NCBI RefSeq assembly: GCF_011764425.1 | Contig: NZ_BLPF01000001.1 | Span: 3,029,001-3,093,000 of the forward strand | Length of the DNA: 64,000 nt | Source of the DNA: Phytohabitans houttuyneae | GTDB lineage: Bacteria > Actinomycetota > Actinomycetes > Mycobacteriales > Micromonosporaceae | Direction of reading: 5' to 3' | In this document: piece after piece, positions 35,970-44,547 of the stretch | Position numbering within the stretch: the first letter of the stretch is position 1 | Layout of the letters: each line of letters begins with the position of its first letter | Made by a program: the position numbers and the translations under genes | Notes under the pieces: generated by a model | Database searches by the model: none | What the model was told of the DNA's origin: nothing | The model's input: only the letters and a program-made list of their open reading frames with translations

Positions 35970-37772
35970 TTAGGACGCTTCAGCCAGCGTCACGGTTGCC
36001 GTCTGCTCCTGACCATTTCGCTTGAAGGTGATCTGCACCTGGTCGCCGACCTTGCCGGACTGCACCGCGCCCACCAGGTCGTCGGAGTCGCCGATGGTCT
36101 TGTCGCCGAACTTGGTCACCACGTCGCCCTGCTGGAGGCCGGCCTTGGACGCGGGGCTGTTTTCGTTGACAGCGCCGATCAGCGCGCCGCCACCGTCCGC
36201 GTCGTTGACCGACACGCCGAGTGACGGGTGGCTAACCTTTTCGCCGTTGCGCAGGGCGTCTGCCACCGACTTGGCCTTGTTGCTCGGGATGGCAAAGCCG
36301 ACGCCGATGTTTCCGTTGCCCTGGCCCGCGGTGAGGATCGCCGTGTTGATGCCGATCACCTCGCCCCGGGTGTTGACCAGAGCGCCGCCGGAGTTGCCCG
36401 GGTTGATCGGAGCGTCCGTCTGCAGCAGCCCGGAGATCGAGCTCACCGGCGCCTGCTGCTGCTGGGAGAACGGGTCCTGCTGCTGGTCGTTGCCGGTCTG
36501 GATGGTGCGGTCCTTCGAGCTGATGATGCCGGAGGTCACCGAGCCGTCGAGGCCGAGCGGGCTGCCGATGGCCAGCACTGTGTCGCCGACCTGCATGCCG
36601 TCGCTGTCGCCGAACGTCGCCGCGCTGAGGCCCGACACACCCTCGGCCTTGACCACGGCGAGGTCTGTGCGCGGGTCGGTGCCCACGACCTTGGCGTTGG
36701 CTGTCTTGCCGTCAGCGAAGGTCAGCTTGACGGTGCTGTTTTGCGCGTCGGCAACAACGTGGTTGTTTGTCAGCACGTATCCGTCTTCGCTCATCACGAC
36801 GCCCGAGCCGCTCGCGTTGCCCGCGGCGATCGAGACGACGCTCCCCGCCACCTTTGCCGCGATGCCCGGAAGGTCCGCCTGGTTGAGGATGGGCGCCGCC
36901 GAATACGTCCGGTTGACCGTGGTCGGCGAGTTGTCGTCGAGGGCGGTCGCGATCGCGCCGCCGGCCACGCCGGAGCCGGCCATCAGCACGAGCGCGGCGA
37001 CGCCGAGCATCGCGTAGCGCCCGAAGCGGCCGGAGCGCTCACGCTGCGGCGGTGCACCGGGCTGCTGAGCCCACACCGGCACCTGGCCGGGCGGGAGCGG
37101 GCCGTAGTGCGGCGCGCCGCTCGCGGGTGCTGGCACCGGACCGTGCATGGCGGGCCCCGGGGAGACCTGGCCGTGCGGGAGCGGGCCACCAGCGGCCGGC
37201 GGTGCGGTCACCGGCGGCACGCCAGCGCCTGCGTAGCCCGCGTTTCCAGGCCAGGTCGGCTGGTGCGCGCGGTCGGGGTGCTGCCACGGGCTGGAGGGCG
37301 GGGCATACCCACCCGGCGGCGGGCCGGTGGGCGCGGCGGCCGGCCCGGAAGGCACCGCCGGACCGCTCCAGGCCGGAGGCGCGGAAGGCACCGCCGGGCC
37401 ACTCGGTGCGGGAGGCGCGGAAGGCACCGCGGGAGCGGTCGAGGCGGGAGGTGCTGAGGGCACCGACGGCGTGCTCGGGGCCGGAGGCGCGGAAGGCACC
37501 GCCGGGCCCGTCGAGGCCGGAGGGGTCGGCGGCACGGCCGGGATCTGGGCGGTCACGTCCGGCGCTGTGTTGCTTGGCGCCGGCGCGTCCGGGACCGCGG
37601 ACGGGGCCGGTGTGGGCGGGGTGGACTGCTCGGAGACGACCGGGACCTGCTGGGTCTGGTCGGAGGCGGCGGACTGCTCCCGCGCGGCGGGTAGCAGCTC
37701 GGTGGTCGGGTGCGACGGCTCGGCGTCGGGGCTGACCGGCTGCCGCTGCGGGTTGGTCTCGTGCTCGCTCAT
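35970..37772 (-). CDS. HtrA/PepD-like membrane serine protease
   Basis: A 600-residue protein with a long Pro/Ala/Ser-rich cytoplasmic region (about 1-245), one membrane helix (about 250-275), an extracytoplasmic trypsin-like S1C protease domain and a C-terminal PDZ domain. The triad is His near 337 (TNNHVVAD), Asp near 370 (DPRTDLAVV) and Ser near 461 (GNSGGAL). The PDZ domain begins near 510 (PSLGVSVNDADGG). It degrades or holds misfolded envelope proteins. It lies 90 bp after the histidine kinase gene, matching the mprA-mprB-pepD order of mycobacteria. Control by the two-component pair under envelope stress is a strong inference. Confidence 0.92.
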   Translation of the reverse strand: MSEHETNPQRQPVSPDAEPSHPTTELLPAAREQSAASDQTQQVPVVSEQSTPPTPAPSAVPDAPAPSNTAPDVTAQIPAVPPTPPASTGPAVPSAPPAPSTPSVPSAPPASTAPAVPSAPPAPSGPAVPSAPPAWSGPAVPSGPAAAPTGPPPGGYAPPSSPWQHPDRAHQPTWPGNAGYAGAGVPPVTAPPAAGGPLPHGQVSPGPAMHGPVPAPASGAPHYGPLPPGQVPVWAQQPGAPPQRERSGRFGRYAMLGVAALVLMAGSGVAGGAIATALDDNSPTTVNRTYSAAPILNQADLPGIAAKVAGSVVSIAAGNASGSGVVMSEDGYVLTNNHVVADAQNSTVKLTFADGKTANAKVVGTDPRTDLAVVKAEGVSGLSAATFGDSDGMQVGDTVLAIGSPLGLDGSVTSGIISSKDRTIQTGNDQQQDPFSQQQQAPVSSISGLLQTDAPINPGNSGGALVNTRGEVIGINTAILTAGQGNGNIGVGFAIPSNKAKSVADALRNGEKVSHPSLGVSVNDADGGGALIGAVNENSPASKAGLQQGDVVTKFGDKTIGDSDDLVGAVQSGKVGDQVQITFKRNGQEQTATVTLAEAS

Positions 37773-37862
37773 GACATTTACCTTCCCCGCTCGCTCTTCA
37801 ACGCGCCTGAAACCGCACTGAACGTTCCCTGTGAATCACGGGCCGTCGAGACACACGCCCGC

Positions 37863-39443
37863 CTACGGCTCCAGCGGCTCGCCGTCGTCGGACCCGAGCG
37901 CGTCATTTTCCTCCGGAGCCAACGGCAGTCGTACCCGGAAGGTGGCGCCTTTACCCGGGGTGGAGTCGACCTCGACCGTCCCGTTGTGCGCGGCGACAAG
38001 CGCGGCCACGATGGCCAGCCCCAGGCCGCTGCCGGTGGAGCCGTCGGCCCGCCGGGTGCGCGCGGCGTCGGCCCGGTAGAAGCGCTCGAAGACCCGCTCC
38101 GACTGCTCAGCCGACAGGCCGGGCCCGGTGTCCACCACCTCGACCATGGCCTCGAAGTCGCCGTCGCCACGCTTGACGGACTGCAGGCGCAGGGTGACGG
38201 AAGCGTCGGGCGGGGTGTGCGTCAGCGCGTTGGTCATCAGGTTGCCGATCACCTGGCGCAGCCGCGCGTCGTCGCCGAAGACGACGAGCTGCCCGGCGCC
38301 GGGGACGACCTCCAGCTGGATCTGCCGGTCCGGCGCGATCGCCCGGGCGGCCTGCACCGCGTCGGCGGCCAGCACCGGCAGCTCGACCGGCGCGAGCTCC
38401 ACCGGTCGCTCGCGATCGAGCCGCGCCAGCAGCAGCAGGTCTTCGACGAGCAGGCCCATGCGGGACGCCTCGTCCTCGATCCGGCGCACCAGACGCGCGA
38501 CGTCTTCCGGCGAGCTGGCCGCACCCTGGCGGTACAGCTCGGCGAAGCCACGGATCGTGGTCAGCGGGGTGCGCAGCTCGTGCGACGCGTCCGCCACGAA
38601 CTGCCGCATCCGCTCCTCGGAGCGCCGCGCCCGCGACTCGGACGCCTGCGCCGCGAACGCCGCGTCACGGGCTGCCGACTCCGCCGCACGCGCGGCCGAC
38701 TCGGAGTCGGCTCGGGCGGTGAACGCCGTCTCGATCTGGGCCAGCATCGCGTTGAGCGCGCGGGAGAGGCGGCCCAACTCGGTCTGCGGCTCCTCCTCCC
38801 CCGGCTCGGGGTCGGGCACGCGGCGGGTGAGGTCGCCGCCGGCAATCGCGGCGGCGGTGCGCTCGATCTCGTTCAGCGGGCCGAGGCTGCTGCGGACGAT
38901 CGCCGCGCCGATCGTAGCGAGCAGGATCAGCACCGCGCCGCCGACCAGCGCGTCGACCCAGATCAGCCGGGTGACGGCCTCGTCGACGTCGACGAGGTTT
39001 TGCGCCACGGTCATGAGGCTGCCGTCGGGCAGCTGCGTGACCAGCACCCGCCACCGCACGCGCTGGTCGGAGGTCTTCGCCGTGAACGGCTCGTTGAGGT
39101 GGTCCTGGAAGCCTTCGTAGTCGGTGGGGAGGCGCGGCAGCTGGTTGGTCTTGACGAAGCGGTCGTCGTACTGCGGGCCCTCGACCGTGTCCGGCGTGTC
39201 CGGATGGGCCACCACGATCAGGTAGTCGGAGGGGAGGCCGACAACGATCCGCTTGTCGCCCGTCGCCGAGGCCTGGAGCGCGCCGCTGGCCGTGCGCAGC
39301 TCGCTATCGATCTTGTCGATCAGGTAGCTGCGCAGGGCGAACGCGCTGCCGATGCTGATCACGAGCAGCGCCATACCGACGAGCACCAGGACGGAGGTGA
39401 CCAGCTTGACGCGGAGCGGGACGCGCCGGACAAACTTGAGCAT
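37863..39443 (-). CDS. Membrane sensor histidine kinase, MprB-like
   Basis: A 526-residue sensor kinase. The first membrane helix is near residues 15-35, an extracytoplasmic sensor domain at about 36-160, the second helix near 165-187, then HAMP (about 188-240). A coiled-coil stretch (about 245-280) precedes the HisKA domain, with phospho-His near residue 288 (DASHELRTPLTT). The HATPase domain has N-box NLMTNALTHTPP, G1 DTGPGL and G2 GSGLGLAI. It follows the response regulator by 17 bp and precedes an HtrA protease. The ligand of the sensor domain is unknown. Confidence 0.93.
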   Translation of the reverse strand: MLKFVRRVPLRVKLVTSVLVLVGMALLVISIGSAFALRSYLIDKIDSELRTASGALQASATGDKRIVVGLPSDYLIVVAHPDTPDTVEGPQYDDRFVKTNQLPRLPTDYEGFQDHLNEPFTAKTSDQRVRWRVLVTQLPDGSLMTVAQNLVDVDEAVTRLIWVDALVGGAVLILLATIGAAIVRSSLGPLNEIERTAAAIAGGDLTRRVPDPEPGEEEPQTELGRLSRALNAMLAQIETAFTARADSESAARAAESAARDAAFAAQASESRARRSEERMRQFVADASHELRTPLTTIRGFAELYRQGAASSPEDVARLVRRIEDEASRMGLLVEDLLLLARLDRERPVELAPVELPVLAADAVQAARAIAPDRQIQLEVVPGAGQLVVFGDDARLRQVIGNLMTNALTHTPPDASVTLRLQSVKRGDGDFEAMVEVVDTGPGLSAEQSERVFERFYRADAARTRRADGSTGSGLGLAIVAALVAAHNGTVEVDSTPGKGATFRVRLPLAPEENDALGSDDGEPLEP

Positions 39444-39460
39444 GGCCGCCCACCAACTGG

Positions 39461-40171
39461 TCAGGTCGCCGGCTTTCGCAAGACGTACCCCACGCCACGC
39501 AGGGTGTGGATGAGGCGCGGCTGGGTCGTGTCGACCTTGCGCCGCAGGTACGAGATGTACGACTCGACGATGTTGTCATCGCCGCGGAAGTCGTAATTCC
39601 ACACGTGGTCGAGGATCTGCGCCTTGGAAAGCACGCGGTTGGCGTTGAGCATCAGGTAGCGCAGCAGCTTGAACTCGGTCGGCGAGAGCTGGATGCGCTG
39701 ACCGGCCCGGTAGACCTCGTGCGTCTCCTCGTCGAGCTCGAGGTCGGCGAAGGTGAGGCGGGAGGGCGACTGGTCGCCGGCGGTGGTGCGGCGGAGCACG
39801 GCCCGGATGCGGGCGGTGAGCTCCTCCAGGCTGAACGGCTTGGTGACGTAGTCGTCGCCGCCGAGCGTGAGGCCGCGGATCTTGTCGTCGGTGGCGTCCC
39901 GGGCGGTGAGGAACACCACCGGCGTGCGCGTGCCGCTCTCGCGCATCAGCCGGATGACCTCGAACCCGTCGAGGTCGGGAAGCATCACGTCGAGCACCAC
40001 AAGGTCGGGGCGACGATCCTTCGCGGCGTTGACCGCCGCGCTGCCGCTGGTCGCGGTCGAGACATCGAACCCGGCGAAGCGCAGGCTGGCGGAGAGCAGC
40101 TCGAGGATGTTTGGATCGTCCTCGACGACGAGCAGTCTCGCCTCAGTCTGCGGTGCGGCCATACCAGACAT
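39461..40171 (-). CDS. OmpR-family response regulator, MprA-like
   Basis: A 236-residue regulator with receiver and winged-helix domains. Acidic pocket residues are EDD (17-19), the phospho-acceptor is Asp61 (VLDVMLPD) and Lys near 110 (VTKPFS) completes the site. The DNA-binding domain ends in the usual YISYLRRKVD and IHTLRGVGYVLRKP. Three in-frame ATG codons (40174, 40171, 40162) lie near GAGGGG; I chose 40171. Upstream extension to 40255 has no homology. It is first in a three-gene unit with the kinase and HtrA protease. Confidence 0.93.
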   Translation of the reverse strand: MSGMAAPQTEARLLVVEDDPNILELLSASLRFAGFDVSTATSGSAAVNAAKDRRPDLVVLDVMLPDLDGFEVIRLMRESGTRTPVVFLTARDATDDKIRGLTLGGDDYVTKPFSLEELTARIRAVLRRTTAGDQSPSRLTFADLELDEETHEVYRAGQRIQLSPTEFKLLRYLMLNANRVLSKAQILDHVWNYDFRGDDNIVESYISYLRRKVDTTQPRLIHTLRGVGYVLRKPAT

Positions 40172-40251
40172 CATTCCCCTCGGCGCTGGGCCGTGACTGG
40201 GGAGTGGCTGAGAAGAACCTGAGAGTAGCCAGGTGGCCACCCGCATCGGTG

Positions 40252-40887
40252 TCATCCGCGGAAGAGGCGCCTGAGCGTGACAAGTGAGGCGTCGAGCACC
40301 CGCGTCGCCGTGCGCGCCTGCCCCTCGGTGAGCCGCGCGTTGCGCACGAGCTGCCGCACCTCCGCCGCGAACGCTTCGATCCGCTTTTCCAGCTCGTCGA
40401 GTGCGGCACTTGACGCCCGCTCACCCCGGCCGGAGGAGCCGGCACCCGCCCACTGGAACTCCCAGTGGTAGTCCCGCCCGCCGCTGCCCCGGCGGGTCTC
40501 CCGCGCGGCCTGGTTGAGCTCGCGCTTGAGGTCGCGCACCGAGCCGCGCACCTCGTCCTGTATCTCGTTGGCCAGCGACGCGAGGTCTTCCACCGAGGCG
40601 CGAATGTCCGACTCCAGCGTGGCCAGCTCACCCGCCCGCTGGCGCAGCTCCGCGCGGCCGGCATCGGTGATCTCGTACACCTTCCGGCCGCCGGCGGCGG
40701 TGTGCGAGACCAGCCCTTCGGCCTCCATCCGCTGGAGCCGCGGGTAGATCGTGCCGGCACTTGGCGCGTACAGCCCCAGGAAGCGGTTTTCGAGCAGGCG
40801 GATCAGCTCGTAGCCGTGCTTGGGGCCGTCGTCGAGCAGCTTGAGCAGGTACAGCCGGAGCCGCCCGTGACTGAAGACAGCGGTCAT
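40252..40887 (-). CDS. PadR family transcriptional regulator
   Basis: A 211-residue PadR regulator. The N-terminal winged helix (about 8-80) has the hallmark HGYELIRLLE and GTIYPRLQRMEAEGLV. The C-terminal half is a long coiled coil, longer than in minimal PadR proteins, with a Gly/Ser-rich break near 135-165. Its ATG at 40887 overlaps the DUF4097 gene stop by 4 bp, so the two are co-translated. Repeats of a TATCGCGA half-site upstream of the pair look like its autoregulatory operator. The effector is unknown. Confidence 0.9.
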   Translation of the reverse strand: MTAVFSHGRLRLYLLKLLDDGPKHGYELIRLLENRFLGLYAPSAGTIYPRLQRMEAEGLVSHTAAGGRKVYEITDAGRAELRQRAGELATLESDIRASVEDLASLANEIQDEVRGSVRDLKRELNQAARETRRGSGGRDYHWEFQWAGAGSSGRGERASSAALDELEKRIEAFAAEVRQLVRNARLTEGQARTATRVLDASLVTLRRLFRG

Positions 40888-41729
40888 ATCTCGGCATCCT
40901 CGGGCTCGGCGTCGTCCGGGTCGGGAGCGGGCCTGGAGAGCAGCGCGATGCTGCCGGACGTGGTGCTCGCCCACAGCTTGCCCTCGCCGGCGCCGATCAC
41001 ACCCTGCGCGTCCTTTGTCCACGGCGGCCCGTCACCGGAGCGCAGCCCCGGAAAGGCGCTGGTGATCCGCCCGGACGTGGTGTGCAGGTGGACGCTGAGG
41101 TCGCTGTCCTCGCGCACCCGGACCGTCACGCTGCCGGACGTGGTGCCGAGCCGGATCTCGCTGCGCCGGGGGTTGTCGAGGTCGCAGGTGATCGAGCCGG
41201 AGACGGTGCGGGCGTGCACCCGCTCGGCCGGGCTGTCGGCAAGGATCAGCTCGCCGGAGACGGTCTCCATGGTCAGGTCGTCGGCGACACCGAGCGCCTC
41301 GACCGGGCCGGAGATCAGCTTGGCGACCGTGCGCCCACCGAGCCCCATCAGCGTGATGCGGCCCGAGGTCACGTCGACGAACGTCTCGCGGCGCAGGCCC
41401 GAGGCGATCACGGTGCCGTCGATGAGGTGCAGGTCGGCGCGGGCATCGCCGGGCACGGCGATCGAGACGTCCACGCGGTAGCGCCGGCCGAACTGGATCA
41501 GCCAGCGCAGGAAGCCCGGCCAGCGGGGAATCCGCTCGTGCCGCACCGAGAGCCGGCCGTCGCGCTCCTCCACGATGATCGGCTTGGCCCCCGCGTTGGC
41601 GATCTCGACGCGCGCCGGCCCGTCGGCGCCGACCACGTTGAGCCGGCCGGATATGAGATATACGTCAAGACGCGAGACCGGCTCCTCGAAGGTGAGCCGC
41701 TGCGGACCTTCGACCGTCCAGGTGGGCAT
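40884..41729 (-). CDS. DUF4097-type beta-strand repeat protein
   Basis: A 281-residue protein of the DUF4097/DUF4098 type: a right-handed beta-solenoid built of repeating SG-containing turns (VTSGRITLMG, LISGPVEALG, TVSGELILAD, TVSGSITCDL, TTSGSVTVRV, TTSGRITSAF, TTSGSIALLS). There is no signal peptide or membrane helix, so it is probably cytosolic. I chose the ATG at 41729 (MPTWTVEGP); the frame is open to 41753. It is commonly paired with a PadR regulator, as here. Biochemical function is unknown. Confidence 0.87.
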   Translation of the reverse strand: MPTWTVEGPQRLTFEEPVSRLDVYLISGRLNVVGADGPARVEIANAGAKPIIVEERDGRLSVRHERIPRWPGFLRWLIQFGRRYRVDVSIAVPGDARADLHLIDGTVIASGLRRETFVDVTSGRITLMGLGGRTVAKLISGPVEALGVADDLTMETVSGELILADSPAERVHARTVSGSITCDLDNPRRSEIRLGTTSGSVTVRVREDSDLSVHLHTTSGRITSAFPGLRSGDGPPWTKDAQGVIGAGEGKLWASTTSGSIALLSRPAPDPDDAEPEDAEI

Positions 41730-41743
41730 GGCGCTCAGCCTAA

Positions 41744-41779
41744 CGCGATACATCGCGATATGCCAGAGCCGTATCGCGA
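41744..41779 (-). promoter_or_regulatory. Probable PadR operator: three TATCGCGA-type half-sites
   Basis: Within 36 bp upstream of the DUF4097-PadR unit are CGCGATA (41744-41750), ATCGCGAT (an 8-bp palindrome, 41752-41759, in ATCGCGATAT) and TATCGCGA (41772-41779). Spacing and repetition suggest a dimeric regulator site overlapping the promoter. PadR autoregulation is common in the family; the binding is inferred. Confidence 0.55.
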
Positions 41780-41790
41780 CACAACAAAGC

Positions 41791-41818
41791 GCGCCCCCTC
41801 CCGGCCGGGAAGGGGCGC
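41791..41818 (-). terminator. Hairpin terminator after acyltransferase gene
   Basis: Arms GCGCCCCCTCCCGG / CCGGGAAGGGGCGC with one mismatch and essentially no loop, 13 bp beyond the stop of the acyltransferase gene. Confidence 0.7.
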
Positions 41819-41831
41819 TGATCAGCAGAAT

Positions 41832-42659
41832 TCAGGCGGCGAGGCCCATGGCGCGCTGGTACACCGGTCCCTCGGTGCGCACGGCCGCCTCGGCCACGCG
41901 CGCCAGCTGCCGCCGGGTCGCGACCGCCTCCGGGTGCAGCGCCGGCGTCGCGGTCACCGACACGAGGAGGCGCCGCACCGCGAGCACGCGGCGCAGCGAC
42001 ACCCACAGGCTGTCGTCGCCGAGGAACGCGACCGTGGTCGGCCGCTCGCCGTAGTTGATCGCCACGGGTACCACCTGGGCGCCCGCGTCCAGCGCGGCCT
42101 GGAACATCGCCGGGCGGAAGTGTCCGGACATCGCGCCGCACCAGGTCGTACCCTCCGGGAAGACCGCGACCACCCCGCCGCCGCGCAGTGCCGCGGCGAC
42201 CTCGGCCACCGTGCCCGGAAGGGCCCTCGGCCGCGTGCGGTCCACGAAGATCGTGCCGGCCGACGCGGCCAGGCGCCCGATCACCGGCCACGCGCGCACG
42301 TCGTGCTTGGCGAGCATCCGGGCCGGCGCCACCGCGAGCACCGCGACGATGTCCAGCCACGAGATGTGGTTGGCCACGAGCAGCGCGTTCTCCGCGGGCA
42401 GCCGGCCCTTCGTGACCAGCTTCACCTCCAGGGCCGCAAGGATCGCGCGGGCCCAGGCACGTCCGGCGGCACGGCGTCCGCGCGATTTCATAAGAGGGAG
42501 TACCGGCAACAACACCACACCACCGGACAGCGCGCCGATCAGGGCGAAGAGTCGGGCCAGCTGGCGCGCCCACGAGACGCGCGTGCCCGGCTCCGGACCG
42601 GGCAGGCAGTCGGGGCCGCAGTCCGATCGGGGCTGCCAGAGCGTGCTCGCGGTGTTCAT
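41832..42659 (-). CDS. PlsC-type acyltransferase, OlsA-like
   Basis: A 275-residue membrane acyltransferase with one N-terminal hydrophobic segment (about 33-55). Motif I is NHISWLD (His and Asp catalytic), motif II the Arg in FVDRTRPRA, and motif III FPEGTT. It is coupled by a 4-bp overlap (ATGA) to the GNAT-like gene upstream. This pair matches OlsB-OlsA of ornithine lipid synthesis: the second enzyme adds the ester-linked acyl chain to lyso-ornithine lipid. A role as a general lysophosphatidate acyltransferase is also possible. Confidence 0.85.
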   Translation of the reverse strand: MNTASTLWQPRSDCGPDCLPGPEPGTRVSWARQLARLFALIGALSGGVVLLPVLPLMKSRGRRAAGRAWARAILAALEVKLVTKGRLPAENALLVANHISWLDIVAVLAVAPARMLAKHDVRAWPVIGRLAASAGTIFVDRTRPRALPGTVAEVAAALRGGGVVAVFPEGTTWCGAMSGHFRPAMFQAALDAGAQVVPVAINYGERPTTVAFLGDDSLWVSLRRVLAVRRLLVSVTATPALHPEAVATRRQLARVAEAAVRTEGPVYQRAMGLAA

Positions 42660-43459
42660 GCGCTGCCTCCGAGGCCGTGCCCGCTGCCGAGAAAATGCTT
42701 GAGGTAGCGCGGGTCGACCCGGTCGAGCGAGAGCAGCACGTACAGGTCGGCGACGCCGAAGTCCGGGTCGTACGCCGGTTCGCCGCAGATCCACGCGCCC
42801 AGCCGCAGATAGCCGCGGAGCAGGGGTGGGACGGCGGCCCGGCCGGTGTGCGCGGCGACCGCTTCGGCGGCACCCGGCTCGGCCAGCCACGGGCGCCGCG
42901 GGCGGACCCGGAGCGTGGGCGGCGAGAGGTGCTTTGCGCGGGCCAGGTGCCAGACGCCGGCCGCGACCTCCGGGCCGCCGTCCAAGGGGACCGAGGCGCA
43001 GCCGCCGAGCCAGCGAAGGTTCTTGAGGTGCAGGTAGCGGGCGATGCCGGCCCACATCAGGTTGATCACCGCGCCGCTGCGGTGCTCGGGGTGCACGCAC
43101 GAGCGTCCGGTCTCGACGAGGTGGTCGCGCAGCGGGCTGAGGGCGTTCATCTCGAACTCGGTGTCGGAGTACCGGCGGCCGGCGCGGACGGCGGCCTGGG
43201 GCGGGAGCATCCGGTACGTACCGACGACCGCACCCGTCGAGTCCTCGCGCACGATGAGGTGGTCACAGAACTCGTCGAACTCGTCCACGTCGAGCCCCGA
43301 GCCGGCGGTGGGCAGCTTGGCGCCCAGTTCCGCGGCGAAGACGTCGTAGCGCAGCCGCTGTGCGGCGGCGACCTCTGCGCCGTCATCGGCGATCAGCAGC
43401 GAGTACCCGCTGGTGCCGGTGGACCCCGCGGACGCGGCGCTGGTGAGGAGTACAGCCAT
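42656..43459 (-). CDS. GNAT-fold N-acyltransferase, OlsB-like
   Basis: A 267-residue member of the acyl-homoserine-lactone-synthase/OlsB acyltransferase family. Typical signatures are QRLRYDVFAAELGA, DEFDEFCDHLIVRE, VVGTYRMLPP, FEMNALSP and GRSCVHPEHRSGAVINLMW. OlsB adds a 3-hydroxyacyl chain from ACP to the alpha-amine of ornithine. Start ATG 43459 is chosen by homology; a GTG at 43480 is an alternative, and neither has a well-spaced ribosome site. Coupled to the PlsC-like gene, it suggests phosphate-free ornithine (or other amino acid) lipids. Confidence 0.85.
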   Translation of the reverse strand: MAVLLTSAASAGSTGTSGYSLLIADDGAEVAAAQRLRYDVFAAELGAKLPTAGSGLDVDEFDEFCDHLIVREDSTGAVVGTYRMLPPQAAVRAGRRYSDTEFEMNALSPLRDHLVETGRSCVHPEHRSGAVINLMWAGIARYLHLKNLRWLGGCASVPLDGGPEVAAGVWHLARAKHLSPPTLRVRPRRPWLAEPGAAEAVAAHTGRAAVPPLLRGYLRLGAWICGEPAYDPDFGVADLYVLLSLDRVDPRYLKHFLGSGHGLGGSA

Positions 43460-43635
43460 GCTCCCTGTGTAAGCATCCACGGTGATCAGGGAGTATCCCG
43501 AGCGTGTATCGCGCGTGGCGCTTATCTGGAATGTGAGGCTTCAGGTCATGCGGCGGGATTGAAAATCCTCTTCGCACCCGTCACCCTGTGTGCGCGCGGT
43601 CGCGGGCTTCGCGCCGTGTCCACGGGAGGAGAGAG

Positions 43636-44547
43636 ATGTCTGACGGACAGATTGTCGTGTCCGGGCTGACGAAACACTACAAAAACGTCAGAGCGGTCGA
43701 CAACTTGTCGTTTACCGTCGAGCCCGGGCGCGTGACGGGCTTCCTAGGCCCCAATGGCGCGGGTAAGACGACGACGCTGCGCATGCTGCTGAACCTGGTG
43801 AAACCCACGGCCGGTACGGCCACGATCGGTGGCCAGCGGTACGCCGACCTGTCCGATCCGCTGCACACCGTCGGGGCGGTCCTGGAGGCGTCAAGCGCGC
43901 ACAAGGGGCGCACCGGCATCAACCACCTACGCGTGATCTGCGCTGCCGCCGGCTTCCCGCGCTCGCGGGCGGACGAGGCACTGGCGATGGTCGGCCTGTC
44001 GCCCGCCGCCAAGCGCAAGTTCAAGGGGTACTCGCTGGGTATGCGCCAGCGGCTCGGCATCGCCGCGGCGATGCTTGGCGACCCCAAGGTGCTCGTGCTC
44101 GACGAGCCCGCCAACGGCCTCGATCCCGAGGGCATCCGGTGGATGCGCGACCTGCTCAAGTCGCTCGCCTCACAGGGCCGCACAGTGCTCGTCTCCAGCC
44201 ACCTGCTCTCCGAGATGCAGCTGCTCGCCGACGACCTGGTGATCATCGCGGCCGGAAAGCTGGTCCGCCAGGGCACGGTCGACCAGGTGATGGACTCGAT
44301 GGCGCACAGCGCGGAGGTGCGAGTCCGCACGCCGCAGGTGGAGGAGCTGACCAGCGCGCTCGTCGCGTTGAACGCGACGGTCACGCCGAACGGCGAGGGT
44401 GGCCTGCTGGTCGCCGGGGTGGACGCGCCGAGCGTCGGCCGGGCCGCGCTCAAGGCGGGGGTCGAGCTGCACGAGCTGACCACCGAGCGGCCCGACCTTG
44501 AACGCGTGTTCCTCGAGCTCACCGCGGGAAAGGCGGCTATCCGATGA
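43636..44547 (+). CDS. ABC transporter ATP-binding protein
   Basis: A 303-residue ABC-2-type exporter ATPase. Walker A is GPNGAGKTTT, the signature YSLGMRQRLGIA, Walker B VLVLDEPANGLDPEG, and the H-loop SSHLLSEM. About 80 residues of C-terminal domain follow, as in the drug or lantibiotic exporter (DrrA/BcrA-like) group. Start ATG 43636 has GGGAGGAGAG upstream. Its stop overlaps the permease start by 4 bp. Substrate unknown; divergent from the acyltransferase pair. Confidence 0.92.
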   Translation: MSDGQIVVSGLTKHYKNVRAVDNLSFTVEPGRVTGFLGPNGAGKTTTLRMLLNLVKPTAGTATIGGQRYADLSDPLHTVGAVLEASSAHKGRTGINHLRVICAAAGFPRSRADEALAMVGLSPAAKRKFKGYSLGMRQRLGIAAAMLGDPKVLVLDEPANGLDPEGIRWMRDLLKSLASQGRTVLVSSHLLSEMQLLADDLVIIAAGKLVRQGTVDQVMDSMAHSAEVRVRTPQVEELTSALVALNATVTPNGEGGLLVAGVDAPSVGRAALKAGVELHELTTERPDLERVFLELTAGKAAIR

